Position numbers and translations under genes: made by a program
Notes under the pieces: model-generated
What the model was told of the DNA's origin: nothing
Database searches by the model: none
Seen by the model: the letters and a program-made list of their open reading frames with translations, nothing else
In this document: positions 27,079 to 36,540 of the stretch, in pieces
Position numbering within the stretch: the first letter of the stretch is position 1
How the letters are laid out: each line of letters opens with the position of its first letter
Assembly (NCBI RefSeq): GCF_014873875.1
Contig: NZ_JADBEM010000001.1
Span: 7,316,001 to 7,380,000 of the forward strand
Direction of reading: 5' to 3'
Length of the DNA: 64,000 nucleotides
Source of the DNA: Actinopolymorpha pittospori
GTDB lineage: Bacteria; Actinomycetota; Actinomycetes; Propionibacteriales; Actinopolymorphaceae

Positions 27079-27276
27079 GCCGACCCCCCTTGTCCTAGAT
27101 CGAGAGTGACTCGAAAACCCGGGTCCGACAAGGTCGATCTCGCCTTCACCTAGGCCGTGGACGCCGATTGGCGGCAGGGCTCCTACCGGGGCTGTTCCCA
27201 GGGCGCCGGCGCCGCAGGAGAGGGCGATCCCCCGCCCCTGGCGATCACAGTGCCCTGGACAGGGCCGCCGTCGAGG

Positions 27277-30200
27277 TCAGGAGCGCTCGTCGGCACCCGC
27301 TGAGAACGCCGCGGCGAACGCCTCCGCGCCCAGTGCCCCTCGTGCCCTCGCGGAGATGCGGTCCACGTCGCCGCGTTCGGCCTCCGGCAGCGGAGCGCCG
27401 ACGGATTCGCGGGCGCGGGTGGCGGCGCCCAGCAGGCGGGCGGCCCGTACCGGCTCTTCCATCAGGGCATAGGCACCTGCCAGCCCTTCCTCGGCGAGGG
27501 CCACCGCGCGCGGGTCCCCGGTGGCGCGGGCGGCCTCGGCGCCCTGGTGGTGCAGGGCGAGGGCGCCGGCGGCGTCGCCGCGCTGCTCGGCCAGGAAGCC
27601 GAGTTCGGCGAGCAGCAGCGCGGGTCCTGGGCCGAACTCGACCTCGCGGTGCCAGGCCAGGGTCGCGCGTAGGTGCCGCTCGGCCAGGTCGAAGTCCCCC
27701 TGGCGCCGCGCGCCGAGCGCGAGGCCGATCTCGGCATGGACCTTGCCGGCCGGGTAACCGTGCTCGGCGGCCATGGTCATCGCCCTGCGATGCAGTTCGG
27801 CGGCGCCTGCGAGGTCGCCGGTCAGCAGGGCGACCCTGCCGAGCGCGGTGAGCCGGTCGGCGGCGTCGGTCCAGAAGCCCAGCTCCTCGGCCAGGTCGAG
27901 ACCGCTCTGGTGCAGTCGCGCGGCGTGTGGGTAGTCGCCGGCGATCGTGGCCAGCGCCGCCAGCGGATAGGCGGTCTGCAGCCGGCCCCAGCGGTCGCCG
28001 AGCGCTTCGAACAGTGCGTGGCCGTCGGCGGCGCTGGCACGGGCCGACGCGAGGTCGCCGCGGAGCAGCGCCTGCGTCGCGCGGGTGCTCTGTGCCGCTG
28101 CGGTGCCCCAGCGGTCGCCGTCCGCGCGCAAGTCGGCGAGTGCGCGCTCCACCAGGCTCTCGCTACGGGCCAGGTCCTCACCTGCGCTCAGCAAGGCGTA
28201 GCCGAGGAACCACCTGGCCCGGGCGAGACCGGCGCGGTCGTCAGCGGCCTCCTCGGCGGCGGGGAACCGACCGCCGCCCCCGGCTCCGGCTCCCGCTCCG
28301 GCCAGCAGGGTGAACCCGTCGCGCCAGCGGACGGCCTGCGCATGCGGGGAACCGTGGTCGTCACCGGTGATGAGCAGGGTCTCGTCCAGCGACCGCCGGG
28401 CCTCGGCCAGCCGTCCGCGCAGGAACCAGTACCAGGTCAGGTCGAGTGCCATCCGCAGCGCTCCGGCGCCGTCCCCGTCACGCACGGCCTGCTCCAGGGC
28501 GGTGCGCAGATTGGCGCTCTCCTGGTCGAGACGGGTCAGCCGGTCCTGCTGGTCGGGGCCGTGCAGCGCCGCCGCCGACCGCTCGGCCAGCTCGGCGTAG
28601 TGGGCGCGGTGCCGTAGCCGCAGCGCGTCGGACTCGCCCGCCTCGGCCAGCCGCTCCACCGCGTAGGCGGCGACTGACTCCGGCAGGCGGTACCGGGGGC
28701 CTTCGGCCACGGTGACCAGTGAGCGGTCCACCAGTCGAATCAACGGGTCCAATACGTCGTGGCCGCCGCACACCGCCTCGGCCGCGTCCAGGGTGCAGCC
28801 GTCGGCGAAGACGGCCAGCCGGCGCAGCACCATCCGCTCGTCGTCGCCGAGCAGCTCCCAGCTCCAGTCGATCATCGCGCGCAGGGTCCGCTGCCGCGGC
28901 GGCACACCGCGGTTTCCCCCGGCCAGCAGCCGGAACCTGTCGTCGAGCCGGGCCGACAGCTCGTGCACGCCCAGTGCGCGGACCCGGGTGGCGGCGAGCT
29001 CCAGCGCCAGTGGGATGCGGTCCAGGCGGCGGCAGACCGTCGCGACGGCCGCCGCGTTCTCCTCGGAGACGGAGAATCCCGGCACGGCCGCGGACGCGCG
29101 CAACTCGAACAGGCGCTCGGCGTCAGCCTGCGGCAGCGGCGGCACTGTCCACACGGTCTCACCGGCCAGCCCGAGTGGCTCTCTGCTGGTGGCCAGGACA
29201 CTCAGGCCTGGAGCCGTGGCCAACAACCGCCCTACGACGTCGGCCGCCGACTCGATGACGTGCTCGCAGTTGTCCAACACCAGCAGCAGCCTCCGGGGAC
29301 GCAGTGCGTCCTCAAGCCCGACCGATGCCTCCTCGCGAATGCCCAGCGCGGCGCTCAGCTGCTCGGCCACCTCCGCCGACCCGGCAAGGCCAACCACCCG
29401 GACACCGTCGGGGTAGGCGCCGGCCGCCTGACCGGCCGCCTCCTCCGCGAGCCGGGTCTTGCCGACCCCGGCCGGGCCGGTGAGCGTCACCAGCCGGTGG
29501 GTGGTGAGGAGCTCGCGCACCGCCGCCACCGCCTCCGTCCTGCCGACCAGGTCGGTGAGCGGACGGGTGAGATTTCCCTGGCTCCGCCTGGGCGGGGCCG
29601 AGGCCGCCGCCAGCGCCGTGTCGTGTTCGAGGATCGCCTGGTGGAGGGCGGTCAGCTCCGGCCCGGGATCCACTCCCAGCTCGTCGGCCAGCCGTCGGCG
29701 CAGCTCCGTGTAGGCAGCCAGCGCCTCGGACTGGCGGCCGGCCAGGTACAGCGCGCGCAACTGCAGGGCGCGCAGCCGCTCGCGCAGCGGGTGGCGGACC
29801 GCCAGCTCGCCGAGCTCACCGATCAGAGCATGGTGCTCGCCCAGGTCGAGACGGGTCTCGGCGAGCGCTTCGAGCGCGCTCAGCCGCTGCTCGGCGAGCC
29901 GCTCGGCCGCGGTCCTGATCGACTCCGCGTCGCCCACATCGGCGAAGGCGTCGCCCTTCCACAGCGCCAGGGCCTCGGTCAGCAGCTCCGCCCTGACCCT
30001 GAGGTCCTCGGTGCGGTGTGCCGCCGCTGTCAGATCGGCGAACCGGTGGACGTCCACGTCCTGGCGGGCGGCCCGCAGCAGGTATCCCGGCGCCCGCGAC
30101 TCCACCAGCGCCTCGGCTCCAGGTTCGGCCAGGGCCAGCGCGCGACGCAGCCGGGAGACCTTCGTCTGCAGCGCACCGGCCGGGTTGGCGGGGAGCCGGT

Positions 30201-30357
30201 CGCCCCACAGGTCGTCCACCAGCCGGTCGACCGAGACCGGGCGCCCCTCGTGGACGAGCAGCGCGGCCAGCAGTGCGCGGACCTTCGCCTCGGGAACCTC
30301 GACCGGCCGCCCTTCGGCTGTCGAGGCCGTGAGCGGCCCGAGCACGGAGAAATACAT
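27277..30357 (-). CDS. BTAD/NB-ARC/TPR transcriptional regulator (AfsR/SARP family)
   Basis: A 1026-residue regulator. The order is winged-helix OmpR-like DNA-binding domain (1-95, with LRRALALAEPG near its end), bacterial transcriptional activation domain (about 100-245, ending DPGPELTALHQAIL), NB-ARC ATPase with Walker A GPAGVGKT (294-301) and LLLVLDNCEHV as Walker B, then TPR-like helical repeats (about 600-1000). Such large SARPs activate nearby biosynthetic or catabolic genes. ATG 30357 matches the usual SARP opening (MYFSVLGPLTA); GTG 30384 is an alternative. It is divergent from two oxidoreductase genes, its likely targets. Confidence 0.9.
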   Translation of the reverse strand: MYFSVLGPLTASTAEGRPVEVPEAKVRALLAALLVHEGRPVSVDRLVDDLWGDRLPANPAGALQTKVSRLRRALALAEPGAEALVESRAPGYLLRAARQDVDVHRFADLTAAAHRTEDLRVRAELLTEALALWKGDAFADVGDAESIRTAAERLAEQRLSALEALAETRLDLGEHHALIGELGELAVRHPLRERLRALQLRALYLAGRQSEALAAYTELRRRLADELGVDPGPELTALHQAILEHDTALAAASAPPRRSQGNLTRPLTDLVGRTEAVAAVRELLTTHRLVTLTGPAGVGKTRLAEEAAGQAAGAYPDGVRVVGLAGSAEVAEQLSAALGIREEASVGLEDALRPRRLLLVLDNCEHVIESAADVVGRLLATAPGLSVLATSREPLGLAGETVWTVPPLPQADAERLFELRASAAVPGFSVSEENAAAVATVCRRLDRIPLALELAATRVRALGVHELSARLDDRFRLLAGGNRGVPPRQRTLRAMIDWSWELLGDDERMVLRRLAVFADGCTLDAAEAVCGGHDVLDPLIRLVDRSLVTVAEGPRYRLPESVAAYAVERLAEAGESDALRLRHRAHYAELAERSAAALHGPDQQDRLTRLDQESANLRTALEQAVRDGDGAGALRMALDLTWYWFLRGRLAEARRSLDETLLITGDDHGSPHAQAVRWRDGFTLLAGAGAGAGGGGRFPAAEEAADDRAGLARARWFLGYALLSAGEDLARSESLVERALADLRADGDRWGTAAAQSTRATQALLRGDLASARASAADGHALFEALGDRWGRLQTAYPLAALATIAGDYPHAARLHQSGLDLAEELGFWTDAADRLTALGRVALLTGDLAGAAELHRRAMTMAAEHGYPAGKVHAEIGLALGARRQGDFDLAERHLRATLAWHREVEFGPGPALLLAELGFLAEQRGDAAGALALHHQGAEAARATGDPRAVALAEEGLAGAYALMEEPVRAARLLGAATRARESVGAPLPEAERGDVDRISARARGALGAEAFAAAFSAGADERS

Positions 30358-30499
30358 GGGTGCACGGTATCCGCCCCGCCGCACCGGGTCCGCCTACGAA
30401 CCGACAGCGGCTCGACAGCATCCCGCCAGCCGCGATCGACACAGTGAGGATCACGCCGAGCGCACGGGCTCAGCGGCCGAGAGATACGGGAGCACGAAC

Positions 30500-31396
30500 A
30501 TGCCGGAGAACGAGAACCACAGGCGGTCCACGGTGTCGGTGATCGGCCTTGGCCAGATGGGGTCCAGGCTCGCCCGGGCGTTCCTCGCCACCGGACACCG
30601 CACGACCGTATGGAACCGCAGCGGCGCGAAGGCTGACGCGCTTGTCGCCCAGGGCGCCGTCCGTGCGGCGAGCGCCGAGGCGGCGATCGCGGCGAGCCCG
30701 CTGGTCGTGGTCTGCCTGCCGGACTACGCCACGGTGCGGGAGCTGCTCGACCCGCTGGCCGAGGGCCTGCGCGACCGGGTCCTGGTGAACCTGACCTCCG
30801 GCACGCCCGAAGAGGCCTCGCAGACCTCCGAATGGGCCGCCGCCAACGGCGCCGACTACCTCGACGGAGCAGCGATGAGCGGCACCCGGCTGGTCGGGCG
30901 GCCCGAGGCGCTGTTCGTTTTCAGCGGTTCCCCGCACGCCTTCACCACGCACCGCGAGGTCCTGGCGAGCCTGGGCAAGGCCATGCACCTGGGCGCCGAC
31001 CCGGCCCTGGCCTCGGTATATGACACCGCGCTGTTCGGCCTGGCCTGGGGCGCGCTGGCCGGCTTCTACCACGCGGTCGCCCTGGTTGGGGCGGCCGGCG
31101 TCGAGCCGTCCGCCTTCGCTGCGGTGGCCACCGGGCACATGCCGTTCGTCACCTCGCTGATGGCCGACCACGCCCGTCAGATCGAGGGCGCCCGCTTCCC
31201 CGACGACGACGGCACCGTGGAGGTGCACGCGGCGGCGATGGGGCACCTCGTGGAGGCCGGCAGGTCCCAGGGCATCGGCACCGAGGTGCCGGAACTGATC
31301 TCCGCCCTGCTGGAGCGGGCCGCCGTCGGCGGGCACGGCGCCGACGGGATCGCCAGTGTCATCGAGACGATCACCAAGGGGAAGCAGCATGTCTGA
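30500..31396 (+). CDS. NAD(P)-dependent oxidoreductase, 6PGDH/imine reductase-like (first of a pair)
   Basis: A 298-residue beta-hydroxyacid-dehydrogenase/imine-reductase-type enzyme. The N-terminal Rossmann site is VSVIGLGQMGSRLARAFL, with TTVWNRS after strand two, typical of NADPH-using members. The C-terminal all-helical domain (from about 170) forms the dimer. Imine reductases share this architecture and reduce C=N bonds; without structure the acid dehydrogenase alternative stays open. GGGAG precedes ATG 30500. It overlaps the next gene by 8 bp and is divergent from the BTAD regulator. Confidence 0.87.
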   Translation: MPENENHRRSTVSVIGLGQMGSRLARAFLATGHRTTVWNRSGAKADALVAQGAVRAASAEAAIAASPLVVVCLPDYATVRELLDPLAEGLRDRVLVNLTSGTPEEASQTSEWAAANGADYLDGAAMSGTRLVGRPEALFVFSGSPHAFTTHREVLASLGKAMHLGADPALASVYDTALFGLAWGALAGFYHAVALVGAAGVEPSAFAAVATGHMPFVTSLMADHARQIEGARFPDDDGTVEVHAAAMGHLVEAGRSQGIGTEVPELISALLERAAVGGHGADGIASVIETITKGKQHV

Positions 31397-32279
31397 GCGG
31401 GAGAAGCCGCAGGTGACGGTCGTCGGCCTCGGCCGGATGGGGGTGCCGATCGCCACCGCCTTCCTCGACGCCGGATACGCCACGACCGTGTGGAACCGCA
31501 GCGCGGAGAAGGCCGACGCGCTCGTCGCGCGGGGCGCCGCCCGCGCGACCACCGCGGCAGAGGCGGTGCGGGCCGCGCCGCTGGTCATCGCCCCGCTGCT
31601 CGACCACGACGCCGTACGGCAGGCCCTGGAGCCGGCCACCGAAGCGCTGCGCGGCCGGACCCTGGTCAACGTCGCCAACACCAGCGCCGGCCAGGCCCGC
31701 GACCTGGCCGCCTGGGCGGCCGGGCACGGCGCCGACTACCTCGACGGCGCCATGATGGCCCTGCCGAGAACCGTCGCCACCCCGGACGGGTTCTTCCTCT
31801 ACAGCGGTTCCGAGCGGGCGTTCACCGCCTACCGGTCCGAGCTGGAGGTGATGGCGCCGGCGCACTACTTCGGGACCGACCCCGGCGCGGCCGAGATCCA
31901 CGACCTCGCCCTGCTCGGCACCGGATACGCCGCCCTCACCGGTTTCCTGCACGCCGCCGCCCTGCTGGACTCGGTCGGCACTGCCCCGCAGGTCTTCGCC
32001 CCGCTGGCGGCACGGTGGCTGTACGGGATGGCCGACTTCCTGCCCCAGCTGGCGGCCGAGGCGGGAGCGCGTACGTACACCGAGGGCGTCTCCACCATCG
32101 ACCTGAACAGGGCCGGGGTCGACAGCCTTGTCGGACTCAGCCGCGCCCACGGCATCGCCACCGACGTCCACGAACCCCTGAAGGCCCTGCTCGACCGCCG
32201 TTCGGCCGACGGCCACGGCCACGACAGCTTCTCCAGCGTGTTCGAGCTGCTCAGGGCCACCGGGCACCCGGTGACCTGA
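31389..32279 (+). CDS. NAD(P)-dependent oxidoreductase, 6PGDH/imine reductase-like (second of a pair)
   Basis: A 296-residue paralogue of the gene before it, with the same VTVVGLGRMGVPIATAFL nucleotide site and an almost identical TTVWNRSAEKADALVARGAA stretch. The start ATG 31389 lies 8 bp inside the previous gene, so the two are translationally coupled and possibly form a heterodimer. They look like a tandem duplication that diverged most in the C-terminal substrate half. In place of the SGTR loop of the first copy it has MMALPRTV, which suggests a different substrate. Confidence 0.87.
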   Translation: MSEREKPQVTVVGLGRMGVPIATAFLDAGYATTVWNRSAEKADALVARGAARATTAAEAVRAAPLVIAPLLDHDAVRQALEPATEALRGRTLVNVANTSAGQARDLAAWAAGHGADYLDGAMMALPRTVATPDGFFLYSGSERAFTAYRSELEVMAPAHYFGTDPGAAEIHDLALLGTGYAALTGFLHAAALLDSVGTAPQVFAPLAARWLYGMADFLPQLAAEAGARTYTEGVSTIDLNRAGVDSLVGLSRAHGIATDVHEPLKALLDRRSADGHGHDSFSSVFELLRATGHPVT

Positions 32280-32386
32280 GCACGGTCCGCCCCTTGATCA
32301 TTTTGTCGGTGGCTTCCAGTACATTCCCTCCGCACGCCCCTCGACGCGAGGTCGACGGGCTGATCCACAGACCCGGGGGGGACTGC

Positions 32387-33721
32387 ATGGAAGTAGTTGT
32401 TGGCCTGCTCGCCTTGGTATTGCTGGGCTGGCTGTGGTGGCGGCACCGTGCACGGAAGGGTAAGGCGCTTTCCACTTCGTCTGAGAAGACAGTGGCCCGC
32501 CGTCCGCCTACCAGGACGATCGCGCGGCCCGATTTTGCTGCCTCACCACCGCGCTCGGAGGGCCCGAGGTTCGCGGTTCCGGGAATGCGGGGGCCGCTGT
32601 TCATGTATGGGGGTCCAGCGGCTGGTGCGCCGGGCTATCGACATGACGGCCCCTACGCCATCGTCGATGTGGAGACCACCGGGTTCTCTCCGAACCGTGG
32701 CGACAGGGTCATTGAGATCGCGATCGCTCGCGTCGACGCCTTCGGCCGGATCGAGGACGAGTATGCGACGCTGCTCAGTCCGGAAGGCCGAGACACCGGC
32801 CCCGTGTTCGTCCATGGCATCAGCAACGAGTCCGTACGAGACGCACCTACCTTCCGCGATGTCGCCGGGGACATCCTGGCTCGCCTGGAGGGTGCCGTCC
32901 TGGTCGCTCACAACGCCATCTTCGAGGAGCGCTTCCTCGCCGCCGAGTTCGCTCGCGCGGGCATCAAGACGGGACCGGTTCCCGCGTTGTGCACGCTGTG
33001 GCTGGCGCAACGCACATTGGCCATGCCGAACTACAAGCTCGCCACTCTCGCCAGACATCGGAATATCCCGTTGGCCGACGCACATGCGGCACTTGGGGAC
33101 GTGCGAGCTGTGGCAGGTCTGCTACCGGACATGTTGTCTCGTCACCGCACTCCCCTTATTTATGGCTGCGGTCCGCTCATCGGTGCCCAGCTGACGGCTT
33201 GGCCCCGAGGAATCGTCCGCCCGCGCACGCGTGCGGTGGCCATGCGTAGAGGCACTGAGGGATGGATGGCGTCGTTGGTCGCTCGGCTACCGATGAGCGG
33301 TGCCGACGTCTCTGACGTCGACGCCGCGGCCTATCTGGACGCACTGTCCGTCGTACTCGAGGACGGAAAGATCATTGGGGACGAGGCGAAGTCACTCGCT
33401 CGACTCGCAGGCTCGGCCGGCCTGGGTGCAGCCCAGGTTGCCGCACTCAACGAGCGCTATCTCGAAGCTATGCGTGAAGCTGCCCTCGACGACCAGGTCT
33501 TGACCGTCACCGAGTTGCGTGAGCTCCGTAACGCGGCAAAGGCGCTGGGGGCACCCGACTACTTCGACGACCTGCATCCCCACGACACGACTCAAGCCCA
33601 ACATGCAGCGTCTGCGCATGGCCCGAACCCTGCCAGCACGCCCCGCCCGACTAAGCAGCGACGCTGCGGACACTGCCGCGAGGTCGGTCACTACCGGCCG
33701 AAGTGTCCGCAGTTGGTGTAG
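32387..33721 (+). CDS. Membrane-anchored DnaQ-like exonuclease with TerB-like and zinc-knuckle domains
   Basis: A 444-residue fusion. Residues 3-18 are one hydrophobic helix followed by a basic, proline-rich linker. Residues 88-245 are a DEDDh-type 3'-5' exonuclease: AIVDVETTGF (Asp94, Glu96), AHNAIFEERFL, and the final His233-x4-Asp238 (HAALGD). The third acidic position, normally Asp, is Glu180. Residues about 300-390 resemble a TerB-like helical domain (VLEDGKIIGDEAKSLARLAG). The C-terminus is a CCHC zinc knuckle, C427-x2-C430-x4-H435-x4-C440, a nucleic-acid-binding motif. Substrate may be DNA or RNA ends. It starts at ATG 32387 after GGGGGGG and has its own AT-rich leader. Confidence 0.82.
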   Translation: MEVVVGLLALVLLGWLWWRHRARKGKALSTSSEKTVARRPPTRTIARPDFAASPPRSEGPRFAVPGMRGPLFMYGGPAAGAPGYRHDGPYAIVDVETTGFSPNRGDRVIEIAIARVDAFGRIEDEYATLLSPEGRDTGPVFVHGISNESVRDAPTFRDVAGDILARLEGAVLVAHNAIFEERFLAAEFARAGIKTGPVPALCTLWLAQRTLAMPNYKLATLARHRNIPLADAHAALGDVRAVAGLLPDMLSRHRTPLIYGCGPLIGAQLTAWPRGIVRPRTRAVAMRRGTEGWMASLVARLPMSGADVSDVDAAAYLDALSVVLEDGKIIGDEAKSLARLAGSAGLGAAQVAALNERYLEAMREAALDDQVLTVTELRELRNAAKALGAPDYFDDLHPHDTTQAQHAASAHGPNPASTPRPTKQRRCGHCREVGHYRPKCPQLV

Positions 33722-34088
33722 CCATCGCGTGAACGATCACAGGCGCTGCGCGGCGTCAGGACGACGTTGACGCCACGGATCTCAGCGTTCGTCGACGACC
33801 TTGAAGATCATCTATTCGGTGAACTGGCGACCGTAGGAGCTGGTGGCCTTCACGGTCGCGCGGTGCGTGCCCGCCTCGAGGTCGGTGGGAGCTTCAGCCC
33901 CGCAGGTGGATCATCCGGTCGGCCAGTCTGCCGCCGTTCACCAGTTGCTAGTTGCTCGGCGACGCACCAGGGACTACTTTGCGTGACCGACGGCAGAGGT
34001 CAACATCTCCTCGTACTCGGCCACGGCTTCGGCGTCGCGCGCGTGGATCCTAGGATCAGCGCGTGAAGTTGGAGAAGGACTGGCAAGG
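33722..34088. other. Intergenic region containing a phosphoesterase relic
   Basis: A 367-bp gap. About 180 bp is the degenerate copy of the phosphoesterase 3' end listed separately; the remainder should hold the promoter of the STAND regulator. I see no other coding signal. Confidence 0.45.
33782..33962 (-). pseudogene. Degenerate copy of the 3' end of the secreted phosphoesterase gene
   Basis: Read on the minus strand it ends with M-I-F-K-V-V-D-E-R and stop, identical to the C-terminus of the phosphoesterase at 42712. Upstream, about 180 bp align with 42712-42893 at roughly 80% identity (GACGACCTTGAAGATCAT and GTCGGTGGG blocks are conserved), but small indels destroy the frame. It is a non-functional duplicate or a remnant of a second phosphoesterase gene. 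Confidence 0.75.
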
Positions 34089-36371
34089 GTGAGCGAGGAG
34101 TTGGCGTGGAGGCTACGGCAGCTGCGTGACCTGACCGGACGGAGCCTGCGCGAGCTCGCCCGCGACGTCCACGGCAGCAGCTCCTCGTTGTCGCGCTACT
34201 TCGCCGGCCAGGCCGTTCCACCCTGGCCGACGGTGGTGGCGCTGTGCAGGACAGCCGGTCGTGACCCCAGGCCGCTGCGCGAGGTGTGGGAGCAGGCCAA
34301 GGAGGGGCCCCAGACGAGCACGGCTGTCACTGCGCCAGTGCGTAACGATCTGCCACATGACATCACCGCCTTCACCGGTCGCCGGGCGGAGTTGGACGCC
34401 CTCCTCGGCGCCGCGCGGAGCACGTCGGTGGTCGCGATCGACGGCATGGGCGGGGTGGGTAAGTCCGCGTTGGCCGTACACGCCGCGCATCTGCTGACCG
34501 CCGACTTCCCCGGTGGTCAGCTCTACCTGGACCTGCATGGGTTCACGCCTGGCCGGGAGCGGGTCGAGCCCGCGGAGGCGCTGCGTGTGCTGCTGGCCGC
34601 GCTCGGGTTGCCACCCGGCAGGATTCCCGACGGCGTCGCGGAGCGGGCCGCGCTGTGGCGGTCGGAGCTGGCGACGCGGCGGGTGATTGTGCTACTGGAC
34701 AACGCCGCCGACGCCGATCACGTGCGCGATCTGCTGCCCGGCGCCGGCCAGAGCTTCGTGGTGATCACCAGCCGCCGGCGGATGGTGGAGCTGGACGGCG
34801 TCCAGCCGATCTCGTTGGACGTCCTGTCGACCCAGGAGGCGGCGCAGCTGTTCGTCACATCCGCGGGCGGGGCACGGCCCGGTGACGTCGGCGAGGTCCT
34901 GCGCCGATGCGGGAACCTGCCGCTGGCCATCCGGGTGGCCGCCGCGCGGCTGCGGCACCGGCCCGCGTGGACGCTCGACACCCTGGTGGAACGGCTGCGC
35001 GAGGGCGAGCTGGCGGTGTCGGACGTGTTCGAGATGTCGCTGCGGCAGCTCGACCCCGCCCAGCGGCGGATGTTCGGGCTGCTGGGGCTGGTGCCGGGCG
35101 AGGACATCGACGGGTACGGCGCGGCCGCCCTGGCCGGGATCCCGCTGGCCAACGCCCGTTCCCTGCTGGAGGACCTGGTCGACGTCCATCTGGTCCAGGA
35201 GCCGGCGGCGGGTCGCTACCGGATGCACGACCTGCTGAGGCAGGCCGCCCGCGCCGGCGCCGCCGCGGCCGACCCCGTACCGGCGATTGCCCGGCTGGGC
35301 GACTACTACCTCAGGGGCATGCTGGCCGTGAAGAAACTGGTCGAGATCGTCATCTCCATGCCGGTCATCGTGCCGCAGCCCCCTCCCGCGCTTCCCGACC
35401 TCGCCGACCACGACACGGCCGTGGACTGGATGGACACCGAGTGGGCCAACCTCACCGCGACGTTCTCCCTTGCCGTGGAGCTGCGCATCGACGCACCGGC
35501 GGTCGGTCTCGGACAGCTCGCCCTGATCGCTCACGCGCGACGCGGCGGCACGGCGCAGCTGCGCCGCGGGCTCGAGGTCAGCATGCCCGCCGCTGAACGG
35601 CTCGGGGAGCCGCGCATGCTCGCCACGCACCGGTACCTGCTGGGCGCCGCGCTGATGCGCATCGGCCGACTGGAGGAGGCGATGCCAGAGCTCGAGGCGG
35701 CCCGTGTGCTGATGGCCGCGGAAGGCGACATCGTCGGCCAGGCCATCACCCTCGAACAGCTGGCGGAGATCCGGCTGTACGCCGGCGACGCCGCGGGCGC
35801 CGCTGACCTCCTGCGTCAGGCGACCGCGCTGCTGCCACCCGCCGAGGCCGCCGCCCGCGTGGCTGTGTGCACCGGCCTCGGCCAGGCTCTGGTGCAGCTG
35901 GAGGAGTACGAAGAGGCTCGCGAGATCGTCTCGGAGGTGATCGAGGCCGCGCGCGGGCTGGACCGACAGAAGGAGCGCATGTGCCTGGACGTGCTCGGCC
36001 GGGCGGCACTCGGCCTGGGTGACGCCCAGACCGCCCTCGACCTCTCCGAGCAGGCCGTCGCACTCAGCCGGGCGACACGCCACCCGATCTTCGAGGCGAC
36101 CAGCCTCACCGACGCCGCCGTCGCCCTGCGCCGCCTCGGTCGCGCCGAGGAGGCAACGGCCACGCACGCCGAGGTCATGCGGATTCTCGAACGGGCCGGT
36201 GAGCCGCATCGGATGGTGCGCGGCCTCCTCCCCTACGCGCAGGCATGCCTGGCCGCGGGCGATCGGGACACCGCGGCGGGGCACTTCCAGGCGGCGCTGC
36301 AGCTCGCCACCGCGCACGGCCTCACCTATCTGGTGTCGGCGGCGCGTACGGGTCTGGCCCAGGCGTCCTGA
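34089..36371 (+). CDS. HTH-STAND ATPase-TPR transcriptional regulator
   Basis: A 760-residue signal-transduction ATPase. Residues 5-65 are an XRE-like helix-turn-helix (LRQLRDLTGRSLRELARDVH, then SSSSLSRYF). The NB-ARC domain has Walker A GMGGVGKS (119-126), Walker B RVIVLLDNA, GxP-type LPLAIRVAAARL and the MHDLLRQ motif typical of the end of NB-ARC. From about 480 TPR repeats follow (repeated A-L-x-x-x-G-D-A helices). It is shorter than BTAD-type SARPs and has no BTAD. GTG 34089 has GAGAAGGA upstream. A strong terminator follows. The genes downstream may be targets. Confidence 0.9.
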   Translation: MSEELAWRLRQLRDLTGRSLRELARDVHGSSSSLSRYFAGQAVPPWPTVVALCRTAGRDPRPLREVWEQAKEGPQTSTAVTAPVRNDLPHDITAFTGRRAELDALLGAARSTSVVAIDGMGGVGKSALAVHAAHLLTADFPGGQLYLDLHGFTPGRERVEPAEALRVLLAALGLPPGRIPDGVAERAALWRSELATRRVIVLLDNAADADHVRDLLPGAGQSFVVITSRRRMVELDGVQPISLDVLSTQEAAQLFVTSAGGARPGDVGEVLRRCGNLPLAIRVAAARLRHRPAWTLDTLVERLREGELAVSDVFEMSLRQLDPAQRRMFGLLGLVPGEDIDGYGAAALAGIPLANARSLLEDLVDVHLVQEPAAGRYRMHDLLRQAARAGAAAADPVPAIARLGDYYLRGMLAVKKLVEIVISMPVIVPQPPPALPDLADHDTAVDWMDTEWANLTATFSLAVELRIDAPAVGLGQLALIAHARRGGTAQLRRGLEVSMPAAERLGEPRMLATHRYLLGAALMRIGRLEEAMPELEAARVLMAAEGDIVGQAITLEQLAEIRLYAGDAAGAADLLRQATALLPPAEAAARVAVCTGLGQALVQLEEYEEAREIVSEVIEAARGLDRQKERMCLDVLGRAALGLGDAQTALDLSEQAVALSRATRHPIFEATSLTDAAVALRRLGRAEEATATHAEVMRILERAGEPHRMVRGLLPYAQACLAAGDRDTAAGHFQAALQLATAHGLTYLVSAARTGLAQAS

Positions 36372-36389
36372 GCCCGTCCCAGGGGTGGT

Positions 36390-36421
36390 GCCGGTGTCCC
36401 GTCCCGTCCCGGGACACCGGC
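36390..36421 (+). terminator. Terminator of the STAND regulator
   Basis: GCCGGTGTCCCG (36390-36401) pairs perfectly with CGGGACACCGGC (36410-36421) across an 8-nt loop, 18 bp after the stop. Confidence 0.8.
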
Positions 36422-36540
36422 GCGACACTCGCCCGCTGAAGTAACAGCGCAGGTCAGCCGGGTACCGGTGGAGCGTCGCGGGTCCCGGAGGGCGCGGCAC
36501 GGGTTGTCCCGGACAGGCCGCCGCGCCGAGGCTCTTCGCC

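Noticed and set aside
28759..30447. A 562-codon open frame opposite the BTAD regulator
   Set aside because: Arg/Gln/Gly-rich shadow; the minus strand has Walker and SARP motifs.
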